Shown here in pieces: positions 43,901 to 55,518 of a stretch of DNA of 64,000 nucleotides. The stretch is taken from NCBI GenBank assembly GCA_025526915.1, contig JAHLKH010000016.1, positions 124,001-188,000 of the forward strand, given 5' to 3'. Both the position numbers and the translations under genes were made by a program. Within the stretch, counting starts at the first letter, position 1; every line of letters begins with the position of its first letter. This stretch comes from Entophlyctis helioformis. Its lineage: Eukaryota; Chytridiomycota; Chytridiomycetes; Chytridiales; Chytriomycetaceae. The notes below the pieces were generated by a model, which saw only the letters and a program-made list of their open reading frames with translations, made no database searches and was not told the DNA's origin.

Positions 43901-46900
43901 GCATCATCGTGATGTACGTGTTGGCGAGAATGTACGAGTGATCCTCGATCCAGCGATCCTCAATGATGGAAATGCGCTCGGCTTCGGCCTCCTCGCGCTT
44001 CTTGTCCGACATCTCCCACAGCCTGTCGCGCAGGTCTTCGACGCGCTGGTGCAGCTCAGACTTGGCATCTGGGTCGGATCTGGCCATGCACAGTCAGCTT
44101 GCACCGATGCAACGAATGTAGACGAATGGACAAACCCACCTAAGATCGTCCTCCACGGCGTTGTACTCGGCTTGGAATAGCTCGACCAGCTCTTGGCGCG
44201 CATCAGGACGCTCCAGGTACTTTTTAAAGTTGGTCTTGGTTTCAAAAAAGAACCTCAGAATGGACTCTTGCTCGCGGCGCAACGAGCGGAATGTAAACTT
44301 GATCACGTCCGTGTATGTGCTCTCGAGTGTCGTCCATTCTGCGATCCGGCCATGCGTCAATGATGTGTGTGGAGCGAGCATCGCCAGCCGCCAACGTGAC
44401 TTACGATCCATGAGCACTTCGGCCAGCTCCTTGGACGGGACCTTGCGGCCATGCGGGCCAGTCGTTCGGACAACGTGGTGTGCAATGGGTTCGCCCACTA
44501 TATCGCCAGTCGCTGGCGCAGGAAGCGTGGCATCGGCTGGTGCGCTGTCGGCAGGGATTCCAGCACTAGCCTGGCGCTTGGGATCTGCCATTGGCACGAG
44601 ATTGGCAAACAGCATTAGCGCCAAACCCCCCTCCACAGCGCAAGAGATGCCCGTGTTCTGAACTCACCCTTGTCCTTGGCAGCATTGGGCTGAGCCAGCT
44701 GGTTCTTGTTCTTGATGGCTGCTTCGTTGGGGCTCGTCACGCGCTGTCCGCCTTTATCAGCTCCAGCAGCATGGCCAGCCGCAGCGCCAGAAGCGCCGCC
44801 CGGATTGGCAGCACCCGCAGGCAATGGCTGTCCCAGTTGCTGCTGCTGGGCCTGGCCGACTGCCTGTCCAGATGCAGACGGCTGGATACCCATCTTTGCA
44901 CCAGCGCTCAGTCCACGGCTTCGAGCCGATCCCTGTTTGCCGTGTCCGTCGTCTGCCCTTTCGTCACGTCCGTCTGACAGAAAGTCGCCTCCTTCGCCGC
45001 CGTGAGCAGAGCCTGGTGCTGATCAGCATAGAGTGTGAGTTGTTTGGCATCGTTGAGAAAGCGGAGCGAGCAGCCGCACCTTCGTCGCTCTTTCCACAGC
45101 CTTCCTTGTCACGCCGCTCTTGCTCCTTGGTCTCAATGACTTCCGTGATGAAGCCCTGAGCCATATCAGCCGTCTTTTCAGGCGTCTGGTTGGCATCGAC
45201 CGTCTTGAGGATACGGAACCGGTTGAACCAGTCCTTGAGAGTGTCCTCTTCGTCTTCAAACGCCGCCAGTTGGTACTGCAGCTGCGACCGCGACTTGGAC
45301 TCATCCTCGACATGCGCAAGCCGCTCAAAGGTTCCCTGATCATGGAAGATCAGTCCATTTGCCCAAACGCGACCAAAGACATGAAAACTCACCGGTGCAT
45401 TCTTGGGCGGCGGGTCCAGTTCCAAGTGGTACACCTTGTTCATGATCGGGTCGAGTCGCTGTCCGGCACTGCGGCTGATCGCGACCTCGTTGTCGATTTC
45501 AAGCAGCAGCACGCAGTCCAGCCCGCTTGCAGGCGCTTGCGAGGCAGCATCGCTCTGCCCCTCCGAGGGTGCAATCAACGACCGGTTCTTGGATGCCGAC
45601 TTGTCCTTGTCCTTGGGACGCTTGAGATCGCCCTTCTTGACTGGTTTGGGGTCCTCGTATCTGGGGCATGCACTGTCAGACTAGCAAGACGGGACAGATG
45701 CCCGTGCATTTACACGAGAGAATCGCCTACCCAGAGAGCTCGCGCTCAAGAAGCTGGGCCTGGACACGAGTGCGCGGGAAATCAACCACGATCCAGCCAC
45801 CAGACTTTGGCGGCTGCTGGCTCAGTGCATCGATGATGAGGGCAACAAGCAGACTGTCGTCTGGGCTCTGGCCTTCCAGCATGGCAAGCTGGATCTTGGC
45901 GCCAATCTGCGGCTTTGTGAGGGTCTTCTTGGCCGACTTGCCGTCCTTGGATTCCTTGCCATCAGAAGCAGTCTTGTCCTTGTCGCTGGCGGCTTTCTTT
46001 GGCGCAGGGTCGCTGACACTGATGGCTTCTTTCATAAGATCGTCGATGCGCAGGATGGACATGTTGTATGTGTCTGCGATGCGCTTGGCAATCGACGACT
46101 TTCCAGCAAACCGCTTGCCGATAATGACTACCCGCAATGGCGCAGATGGCAGCGGAGCCACCTCGTACGTGGTCTCTGGTGGTGCCGTGAGAGTGATAAT
46201 GTCCTCGACAATGACACCAAGGAGAGGATTGACTACCGGCCTTTCAACACAATGGCAAACGAAGGATCGTTAGTGTTGGCTGCCGTGTCATGCTGGTGTT
46301 GCGTGAGAAACGACTCACTCTTGAGACGTCGTGCTCCATAGACCAGTGTTGTTGATATAGTCGCTGATTTCGCTGTCGTCCAATACCTTGATAGCAGACA
46401 TGTCTTCAACCGGCTGGCTTGGGATCTCGGCCGCGTCCTTTTCAGCGGCTTCGTCCTTGGGCGGCTCGATCCGGTCATTCTCAATCTCCACAATGATGGG
46501 CTTGTTGACCGACTCGCCCGACGTGAACAGCGTTTTCCACTCGCGCATCTTTGTCGGCGGGACGTCCTTGTTGTCGTTCAGAACACGGTACTCGGCAACC
46601 TGCCATGCCATCGAGCATTCTTAGAGGGTTCCCCTTAAGGTGGACCATACCAAACAGTCTACTACATACCTTGAACGACAGGTCAATGATCTCCATAAAG
46701 AGACCGCGGCAGAACAGCATGTTCTTTTCGTGTTTGGCGGCCTGCTTAGCAGCCAGGATCTCGCGATGCTGGGCGAGCTGCTGGGCCATCTGCTCGCGGT
46801 ATTCCTGGCGAGCACGTTCGCACAATTCATACTCTCGAGCAATGGCATCCTCGTAGTCTTTCTGACGTCGCTCTGCATACTGCTTCTCTCGGAACACGCG

Positions 46901-48846
46901 ATTCTCGTGCATGACTTCCTTTTCGTGTCTGGCCTGCATGAGCCTGGCAAAAGGAATCACGGCACGTTTTCGATCGAATGTGAGTATGATTATGAGTTTT
47001 GGCCGGAGCGCTGCAGCAGTGCACGTACTGTTCGGCAATGCGACGCTCTTGCTTCGATTGGCGCATGAGTTTGGAGAGCACGAGATCCTCAAAGTGCTTC
47101 TTTTCCATTTCTTGCTGGGCCTGCTGGTGACTCAGGATGATTTTGCGTCGACGTTGCTCGCGGTCCTTGCGCGAATATTCTTCCTCCACGCGCTGGATCT
47201 ATGTGCGAATCCCGTGGTGTCAGCCAACGTGCCATGTCGTGTGAATGGACATGTAGAATCTCACCCTGATGTTGTCGAGGTACTTGCTCGTCTGGTCGTA
47301 CTTTTGGTCCTGCGGTGGCACAAGGCGAGACAGCAATTTCATGTGCTGGACAGGACTCATGCGTGCCTTTTGCTGGATAAAGCTTATCATGGCTGGATCT
47401 GGCGGAGAGCGGAGACGGTCCAGGTCACTACTGCGGCCAGCGACACCAAGGGCAAAGTCGTCGCCCATATCATCATCGTCTCTGTCGACGCTCAGCTCGA
47501 GCTTTGTCTCAAACTTGGAAATGTCACGGCCCATGGTTGAAATGACCTCGCGACGGCGCATCTGGTTGGCAGGACACGAAGCAAGCAATTGGTTTGGGAG
47601 CAGGGTTAGTGACGAGCCAGAGTGAAATACGTGGCGATAATTGGTAGACATGCCTGCATCTGCATCTCTTTCTTTTCATCCTTGAGACGCCGCAGTTGAT
47701 CATGGGGTGGCTGGACAGCGGGCAATGGAGAGCGATGGTTTTGTGATGGCTCGTCAGACTCTGCCGACGACGCTCGCTCTTCACGGAACTGATACGACGA
47801 CGCTCGCTCAGATGGTCTGCCAGAATGGTGCGACTTGCGATGAGGCTGGGCGGCATTGGGATCGTTGCGCTGGTTGTGGCCGCGGGTAGAATCGTGACCG
47901 CTTGGCTTGCTGATTCCTGGACCAGCAGGTGGCATGTCGCTCTTTTTAACGGCAGACTAGCAGCGTGTTACATGCATGGTCAGGATGCGAGCGTTTGATC
48001 ATGAATACGCGTGTATGATGGTGTTGCCATACTCACAGCAGCCATCTTGACTGGTAGCTTTGGGTTGCTGGCAGCATTTGGATCTGGCTGGTAGCGCTTG
48101 AGCTTGGCCTTGAGCATGCCCTCAAAGAATTCGTCTTCCTTGGCATGGAAGGTGTGCTTGGCATCTTCGCGCAGGTACGAGCTGGGCTTGCGGGGGCCTG
48201 TCCATGGCAGAGTGCCAGTGAATGAGGCGCAATGTTGCAGAGTACGCAGCTGCAAGGCAGCCTTACCAACAGGAGTTGATGGATACGACACGAGGGGCGA
48301 GCCTGGCCGAGCATTCTGAGTTGCGGCGCGTTGTTTTTTGGCGCGGGACGACGGGCCAGCCGCAGGGGCAGCAAAGGACGACGCGTCGCGTGCGGTGTCC
48401 GCGGCTGTCGCGGCAGGCTGTAGTGCGACTCGAGCATGAGCGGCAGCACGACCAGCACCAGCACCGGCAGCACCAGCACCGGCAGCAGCAGCAGCCTCTT
48501 GCTGCTTGGCAGACACCTCAAAGGCAGCCGCGGAGCTTTTTATCTGGTAAAGCAGTTTGGCAGCAGCGCCACGCTTGCCGTTGATGATGTCGAGGGCATA
48601 GTTGCTCGACAGCTTGATGTCGAGTTTCTGACGCAGCGTGCGTTCAAGCGACGTGTAGTTCTTGATGAGGGCGTCCAACGAGGCGCTGTTGACGTAGCCA
48701 GCGGCGAGCTGGTCGTGCACGTGCAGCTTCTGCAGCACTTCGCCAAACAGATAGCCCGAGCGGAAGCCCGAGTCAAGCTCGTCGGCCGCGACGGGCTGCG
48801 ACAGTGCGAGCTCCGTATTGACCCAATCCGCGAGGATTTTTGACAT
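40909..48846 (-). CDS. SPEF2: Sperm flagellar protein 2 / KPL2 (central-pair apparatus)
   Basis: Large multi-exon gene. The ATG at 48846 gives MSKILADWVNTELALSQ, the N-terminal CH-like domain that matches SPEF2. Coiled regions follow: LMRQSKQERRIAEQ; ARHEKEVMHENRVFREKQYA. The adenylate-kinase-like domain (about 46160-45400) has the P-loop VVIIGKRFAGKSSIAKRIAD and then LRIDDLMKEA. After it come the DUF-type helices TYTDVIKFTFRSLRREQESI, SELHQRVEDLRDRLWEMSD and MMQAELDRYLSTRQIVLDYF. Near the C-terminus are an EF-hand-like block (ILDPFETGYISWRKFLMLAS) and a final block (GGVLSFEAFTSTCEAIGS, stop 40911-40909). SPEF2 is a C1b/central-pair protein needed for motile flagella. Roughly 18-20 exons are separated by short introns; I did not fix every junction. 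Only its 3' end is duplicated at 22 kb. Confidence 0.93.
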
Positions 48847-48878
48847 TTGCTTAACGCTCGGCAAGTGGTCAGCACAGC
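48847..48878. promoter_or_regulatory. 32-bp divergent intergenic region (SPEF2 / COA1)
   Basis: Only 32 bp separate the two opposite ATGs (48846 minus, 48879 plus). No TATA box is present. Both 5' UTRs must be tiny or start inside the partner gene. Confidence 0.6.
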
Positions 48879-49289
48879 ATGTCCATCAGGTCGGCGTCGT
48901 TTGGGTTCACCAAGCTGCTGCGCAACCGGCCCGTGTATGCAGCACTGGGCGTGCTGGGCGTCGGGTTTTGGGCACATACGGTGTGGAAGTCGACCAACAC
49001 CAGCCGAGCACACAATCCCATCTTCAAGGCAGTCATGTTCCACATGCGCCATGACCCAGCCGTCGTCGACCTGCTGGGCGATGGCATCTTCCACGACGAC
49101 GAGAAGCACTCGGCCGTGCGGGGCAAGGTCAACTTCATCCAGGGCTCGGCCGACATGGAGTTTGAGGTCGAGGGCTCCAAGGCGCACGGCACCGTGCGGT
49201 TCCGGGGCCAGCGCATTCCGGGCTCGGACTGCTGGCAGAGCAGGCTGTTTGAGATCGAGGGTGCAGACGGCCAGCGTGTGTCGCTGTAG
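48879..49289 (+). CDS. COA1: COA1/TIM21-like mitochondrial inner-membrane assembly factor
   Basis: Intronless, 136 residues. After the basic N-terminus (FTKLLRNRP) is one membrane span (VYAALGVLGVGFWAHTVW). The folded part follows: NPIFKAVMFHMRHDPAVVDL, LGDGIFHDDEKHSAVRGKVN, FEVEGSKAHGTVRFRGQR, ending LFEIEGADGQRVSL. This order (helix, L-G-x-x-I, V-x-G-S-K-x-x-G) is that of COA1/TIM21, which acts in early complex IV (and complex I) assembly at the inner membrane. TIM21 is the alternative, but the short size favours COA1. Confidence 0.75.
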   Translation: MSIRSASFGFTKLLRNRPVYAALGVLGVGFWAHTVWKSTNTSRAHNPIFKAVMFHMRHDPAVVDLLGDGIFHDDEKHSAVRGKVNFIQGSADMEFEVEGSKAHGTVRFRGQRIPGSDCWQSRLFEIEGADGQRVSL

Positions 49290-49475
49290 TTGCTGTAGTT
49301 GCTGCCTGGTCGCTGCCTGGTCGCTGTAGTTGCTGCCTGGCCGATCTCGACAGACGGCCGATCTCGAAGGGCGCTGCCTGCTGGATGCCGCCCGCACCTG
49401 CGATGCCGCCCTTGTGCTCTTGTGAATGAATGCCGCCCGTTTCCCTTGCCCGCCAACTGCTGCTCTTCGATCCCA

Positions 49476-51963
49476 ATGGCCGCCGTGCAGCCCGCCACCG
49501 ACGACGTGTCGACCGACTCGCCCATCGTCGCCAGCCACAACGACTATCTGCTCGACCAGACAAACAGCATCCGCTCTCGCACAATCCCGTGGGAGGTCCG
49601 TCTCTGTCTGCCTCGCCTATTCCTGCGCATCGTCGCCTGCTGGCTGGCTGGCTGGTTGGCTGGCTGGCTGGCCATCTGGCTCGTCATCTCGGTGGCATCA
49701 CGACCTTGGACTGCTGCCACTGCTCTCGCCGAGTAGGGGCCCAGGCTCCCATACCTGCCTGCGCTGTGATGTGCTGGCCATGCCTACACAAGCGCCGTGC
49801 CGTGCTCTTCCTAACCACTGGCTTCTGCTCTCCTGCTGGCATGGCTGCCTCGCATACCCAACCGCCAACCGCCAACCAACCATCAAACCAAGCAGGGCTA
49901 TCAGCGCGCTGGACTCATCAACGAGACCGAGCTTGCCCAGATCCGCCAGTTTGAAAAGTCGCCTGCTGCCGCTCTTGCTCAGGTCAGTCTTACCACCAGC
50001 CCTCCTTGCATGCATGGTGCAGCTGACACGCTTCCCATCCCGTTGGCCAGGCTGGCGAAGACTACGTCGATCTGTTTGTTGCCCTGCTTGGCAAGCTTGT
50101 TCGCGCCGACACGCTGCAGACCATCCTCGTCATTCTCGACGACATTCTGCGAGGTACGGCACTGCCATCTGCCATCTGCCATCAGACAACTCGACCAACT
50201 CGACCAACTAACCCAACACTCTGATACGAACGCCAACACGAACGCCAACGTCAATGCAGACTCGCCGCAGACCGCGTCGCTGTTCTTCAAGGACGGAAAG
50301 CAGCCCTTTGGGACCTTTTTCAGGTACCTGCGCTTCTTCGCCAAGCGAAACGCATGGCTGCGTGTCCATGCTGACGATGCCCACAGACTGCTCAAGAAGG
50401 AGGATGAATTCACCCAGCTCAAGGCCGCCAATCTGGCCACGCACCTTGCTCTGTAAGATGATGCGTCTCAAGAATGCGGCATGCATGTTTGCTACTTGAG
50501 CAATTCACACCGGCGTTGCATGGCAGGTGCTACGCAGAGACTCATGCACCTGCGGACATTACTGAGCTGTTTGCGTGGATTGCATTCAACCTCGCAAGCT
50601 CCAACTCGAGCATTGTCGACTTGGCGTCGCAGTACCTCATGAGCCTGCTTGGTGTTGGCGAGTACAGAGAGGCATTCTATAACTGTCCTGGCGGCATGGA
50701 GGCGTACGTTGCATTGTATAGCATGCGATGGGCCAGCACTGGCAGTTTGCAACGCTGACACGCTTGCCTTGAGACAGTGTCGTGGCTGCCCTCCAACGCA
50801 GCCCCATCACGGCCCAGCTGCAGTACCAGCTCATTTACTCCATCTGGCTGCTGACGTTTATTGAAAGCATCGCCAAGGATATTCTGCGGTAAGCTCGCGA
50901 CACGGCATTCTGTGGCTTGAATGGATGTGCTGACTCGGTCACGGCAGACACCACAAGATCCTGCCTTTGCTTGCAGATGTGGCTCGCTCGGCCATCAAGG
51001 AAAAAGTGGTCCGCGTCGTTGTGTCGACATACCGCGTAAGTTGGAATCAGAGCGCCGCAGTGGCTGTGGCATGATTCGGGCTGATCATGTCTGGATGTGA
51101 CACGATGCAGAACCTCATCACCAAAGCCCCAAGCGAGAACATTATTGCCATGTTAGGCAACAAGATTCTGCCTCTGTGCGAAACACTCGCGACGCGCAAG
51201 TACTCTGACACAGAGATCAACGAAGACCTGGTGCTCATTGTCGAGCAGGTCCGTGGCCATCTTTCTCGCAGAGTGTTGCCAGGTTCCTGCATGCTGACTC
51301 TGCTATTCCGGTACCACAGCTGAGCCACAATGTCGCCTCGCTCACGTGAGTGCTCTGCTTGTGGCGGTCGGCTGTCATTATAGTGCCTGCTGACCTTGCA
51401 TCGCCTGCAGGACGTTTGACGAGTACGCATCTGAAGTCCGTGCTGGACGCCTCGAGTGGTCTCCCACCCACCAGTCGGAACAGTTCTGGAAAGCCAATGC
51501 CGCCCGCCTCAACGAGTCCGACTACGAGCTTGTCAAGTGAGCCACGCCTGTCGTCAGCTGCCACCCTCGCGCGAACGCGATGCACACTGACATGGCATGT
51601 CAACAGGCTTCTAGCGACGCTGCTGAACACAGCCACCGATCCCGTTGTGCTTGCTGTGGCTTCGCACGATATCGGCCAGTATGTCAAGTACTATCCAACG
51701 GGCAAGAGGTGCGCATGCAGCTGGACGCGCCGCAATGCTGGTTGCAGAGATTGTGGCGGCTAATGGATGCGCACAGGGTTGTGCAGGAGATGGGTGCCAA
51801 GACCAAGGTCATGGAGCTCATGGCTCACGAAAACGCTGATGTCAGATACCATGCTCTCATGGCTGTCCAGTACGTTGCCGGTGGTGGCTGCCTTGCGATG
51901 CTGTTTGCTGATCCGGTGCCATGGATACACAGGAAGTTCATGGCGAACGCTTGGGAAGCCTGA
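49476..51963 (+). CDS. VMA13: V-type ATPase subunit H
   Basis: Thirteen exons close to 464 residues: 49476-49595, 49896-49982, 50051-50153, 50260-50452, 50527-50703, 50778-50888, 50948-51035, 51111-51248, 51320-51345, 51411-51536, 51607-51708, 51777-51869, 51933-51963. The family's marks are [80 protein letters not shown] and the end [13 protein letters not shown]. Subunit H bridges V1 and the stalk and is needed for activity on vacuolar and endosomal membranes. Length matches yeast Vma13 (478). Exon 9 is only 26 nt. Confidence 0.95.
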
Positions 51964-52121
51964 GCCCTGTTTAGACGCGCGCCAGTCTGGATCTTGCTTG
52001 CATGGCCTTGATGTGCGGATACGACCATTTGGGGTGGCAGGGCATGTGTAGTGCCAAAGGACGCACTGCACAAAGGAATGAAGATGCTCATCAATTCATT
52101 GTGTGTGCGAGGCGACGACAA

Positions 52122-52296
52122 TCAAAACATGGTGTTCAGCAAGGACTGCTGATAGACGTTGAGTTCAGAAAGCAGCCTTTCGTAGTCTGACCAGATGAGC
52201 GACAGTTCAGACTCCATCTTCTTGCGCAGCTGTGCGATCTGTGCAGCATCATGCGTGAGCGATACTTGAAGGAACATACGTGCACATGCGTTCATG

Positions 52297-52388
<92 letters not shown>

Positions 52389-54068
52389 TGTCTTCCATGG
52401 CAGTAGCCACGCGCTCATTCTCGTCGGCACGAGCCTGAGCAGCCGCACGCTCGTTGGAAAGCTGCTCGTGCTCTTCCTTGAGCGCGGCAATCTTTTCCAT
52501 GCTGGCGCTCTGCTTGGCCGACTGGTGTTTCTCGAGACGGGCAATCTTTTCGTTGGCGCTCTTGACTTGGCGTTGCAGTTGCTGTCGTGCAGTTTGCATT
52601 GTTTTGTCAGTACAACAGCAGAACATCGGCACCGCGACGTGCTGCTGTACCTGCTCCTTGACCTCCAAGCCTTTGAGATCTGCCTTCTTTTGTTCAATGA
52701 CTTCAAGGTCGGCAGACAAACGCTGGGCGGCTTCTTCTGCGCGTTTCTGCTCGACATTGCACTCGGTCATGATCTTTTGGCAAGCCAGAATCTCCTGTTG
52801 ACTCATTCGGTCAGCGTGCAAGCAGTCGGGTGGCCAGACAAGGCAAATGCACTCGCCTGCTCGACGCTGTTCATCAGGTCGATCTTGTGAAGCAGCTCGC
52901 GCGTCTTCTTCTCAGACGAGACAACCAGCGCCTTGTCTTCGAGCAGCAGACGGTTCATCTCAATGATGACCTGCTTGAGCTTCTCTGGGCTGTGGACAAC
53001 GCGCGACTTGAGGCGGAAACAGTCCTGCTTGAGGCTCGTGACCAGATACTGGTTGTTGACCTACATGGATGCCAGACACTGTGAGATGCCGCACACAGCG
53101 TGATCCTGACGTGGATTGTAGATGGGTACCTGCTTGTCTCTCAAGGCGTTCTGCTCCTTCTTGATATTGTCAATCTCTGTCCCCAGCGTCGTTTGTGCTT
53201 TCTTGAGCTCACGCAGGTCTGCGGCCAGGCTGTTGTTGACAGCGCGCAGCCTGTCGACTTCGGGCTGCTCTTGTGCACGCTTTGCTCTGTAATGGTATCT
53301 TTTGGTCAGCCGGCAGTCCAGCCAGTGATGGGCCATCTGCATGGACGCACTTGAGCTGATTGACAAGCTCGGCCATGTCGGCGTTGCGGCGCTCAAGGAC
53401 AGCCTTGTCTTCCACGAGTTGTGCCTGGATCGCGCCAAAGGTCACGGTCAGATGCTGGCGGCATACAGCGTGGTTCGACAGCCGCTTGGATTGTGGCTTA
53501 CAGACTGTGTGCTGCATTCGTGAAAGACCTGCATGCGCTCTTCTCTGAACTTGCAAAAGTTGATGATGGCACTCAGGATCAGGATGACCCTGTTCTTCTG
53601 CGGGTTCAGGATGTCGCTCAGCGAAAAGTCTGGCACTCCGAGCTGGACGATCAGCTTGCGCCTGTCCAGCGATGGATTGTGCAATGTCCGCATGGGGGAT
53701 CGACGTGCAAGCCGGACAGCCAGGTAAGCCAGGGTTGAGCGACAACTGACAACAGGAAAGTGGCAACAGGAAAGCGGTAAAGCGGCACGGACGCACAGGT
53801 GGCGATAAAAGGCAATGAGACTCAGCGAGTCCTTGTGGATGTCGGGATAGTCCAGCATCTCGAGGGTCGCAAACGTCGGCTGCTCGAACTGAGCAGCCTC
53901 CACGTCCTGCAGCAGGATGGTGATGTGCTCGAAGATGTCGAACATGCGCTGCGGCGACGGCTTGACCAGCTCCTCGGTGGTGACGGCAATGTCCATGCTT
54001 GCCAGACACTCGCGCACCGTCTTGATGTCGAGCGTCGGGAACGTGCCAGGGCCATTCACAGAGTCCAT
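52122..54068 (-). CDS. NUF2: Kinetochore protein NUF2 (NDC80 complex)
   Basis: The ATG at 54068 begins MDSVNGPGTFPTLDIKTVRE, the NUF2 calponin-like head. Exon 2 (53661-53529) has LIVQLGVPDFSLSDILNPQK and RVILILSAIINFCKFREER, the diagnostic block. A long coiled coil follows over several exons (AQLVEDKAVLERRNADMAEL; KVQPEEQ-like Glu/Gln-rich helices; ACQKIMTECNVEQKRAEEAA). It ends LSELNVYQQSLLNTMF at the stop 52124-52122. The head pairs with NDC80 on microtubules; the tail meets SPC24/SPC25. First intron: 53662-53796. One intron carries the longest CA repeat in the window. Confidence 0.9.
52298..52386. repeat. (CA)n microsatellite, about 44 units, in a NUF2 intron
   Basis: Perfect 89-bp dinucleotide run inside an intron of NUF2 (GT repeat on the coding strand). 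It is the longest microsatellite in the window. Confidence 0.95.
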
Positions 54069-54934
54069 TGCTGCCTGTCTGTGTGTGACTGTGTGTGTGT
54101 GTGTGTGTGTGTGTGTGAGTGTGTGTCGTCTGGCCCCTCGTCTGGACTTGTGGTGCAAGATCGTCGAGATCTTGCCGCTGCGTCCGGTTTCCAAATTTCG
54201 CTTTTGGCCGTCTGCTTGTCCACGAATCCGCCATCAGCCCGATGCTGCGTCGCTGTGCCGCTGCGTCGGCCCGCCGGACAGGCCACCCACACAGGCCAGA
54301 CCCTGCCCGAGAGGGTGCCCAGGACGGCGCCATCCATGCACATCATCCACGCCACGCACCCGGCCATCCAGAGGCTGTCTTGGATGGGATGGGATGGGAT
54401 GGGATGGGATGGGATGGGATGGGTGGCATGCCATCCACTCGATTCGTCGATTCGGCCGTCTGGCACGGCCCGCTGATCTGACTCAAGGCGACCAAGGTAG
54501 GCGCATCTCGCCCCCCCCCTTTGCACAGGAAGGAGGAGCAGCCAGCCGCAGATGATGCTCAAATAAGCATAGTTCGTCCGAGTTCTCCATGCGGACAACC
54601 TTTCCATCAAAACCCCTGATGCTTCTGCGCTGCACCTCCTTCCCAATGGCACTGTGCGAGCACATCTGGCTGCGAGCTGACGTTTGACACGATCGGCAGA
54701 TTCACACGTCCAGTCCGTCTGCCTGCCGTCCTGCGAGGCGGATGCAGAGCAAGGTACGTCACAGCGCTGGCTGCCACTGAGATCCATGCGTGTCTGTGCT
54801 CTGTCAATGAACACCGATCGATTCCAATCACCGCTCTTGTATCCTTCCTTGGCTTCGACAATCTGAGCAGCATTAGTTTGCTCTGCGTTTCCATTTGGTA
54901 CAGTTGATAGTGTACATAATGTTTCTGCGAATTT
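54069..54934. other. Non-coding stretch with a GGGAT pentamer array
   Basis: 866 bp between the NUF2 start and the third tRNA-Trp. It has a GT-rich tract (54088-54122) and about seven copies of GGGAT (54382-54423). I see no gene with recognisable motifs. Confidence 0.5.
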
Positions 54935-55300
54935 TCAATGATGTGAGAGGGCCCGTGGCTCAATGGTAGAGCACTCGACTCCAGATCGAAAGGCTGCGCG
55001 TTCGATTCGCGTCGGGCTCAGCTCTCCTTTTGCCCATCGTGGCAATCTTGCTGCCACTCGCTGCATCGATCCTCTCTCTCTTTTTGGCATCTCCTGCTGC
55101 GTCGACGGGGCTCTCTGGTGGGCTGAGCGATCCTACTGCACGCTGCCCGCTGTCTGGCTTCTTGTTCAACCTGCTCCTCAATGACAGCCTCAATGGCATC
55201 CCTGAGATCTGCATCCGTGCGCTGATCCTTGCAGACGATGTGGTTGTTCTCGCAGAGTTCGCATGCGGCAAGGGCGGACAAGTGGCTGCTGCCTGGCACA
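54935..55300. repeat. Partial third copy of the duplicated segment (tRNA-Trp plus 3' flank)
   Basis: Matches copies A and B from about 15 bp before the tRNA to about 280 bp after it (compare 22435-22810), then similarity stops. It holds no GTPase or SPEF2 sequence. Confidence 0.85.
54949..55020 (+). tRNA. tRNA-Trp(CCA), copy C
   Basis: Identical 72-nt gene, including the C27-A43 mismatch. A TTTT run follows 8 nt downstream. Confidence 0.9.
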
Positions 55301-55518
55301 TCAGCCACCATACGACAACGAGCAGGGTGCACATTGCACGATCCGTTTGCCTGGCCAAGAGCAAGATCAGTCCATACCGTCCTCAAAGGGACGGCCCGTG
55401 CACCAAACGGCGGTCAGGTTGGCGTCGAGCGCAGTCGTCACAGGCGGATACCGAGCCGGCACGAGCGTCGACAGCATGATGGCTGCGACGCCAGATCTGT
55501 TGTGTCTCGGCACATCTG

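Noticed and set aside
54382..54423. GGGAT array as a telomere-like repeat
   Set aside because: Only about seven units, internal, and flanked by ordinary sequence.
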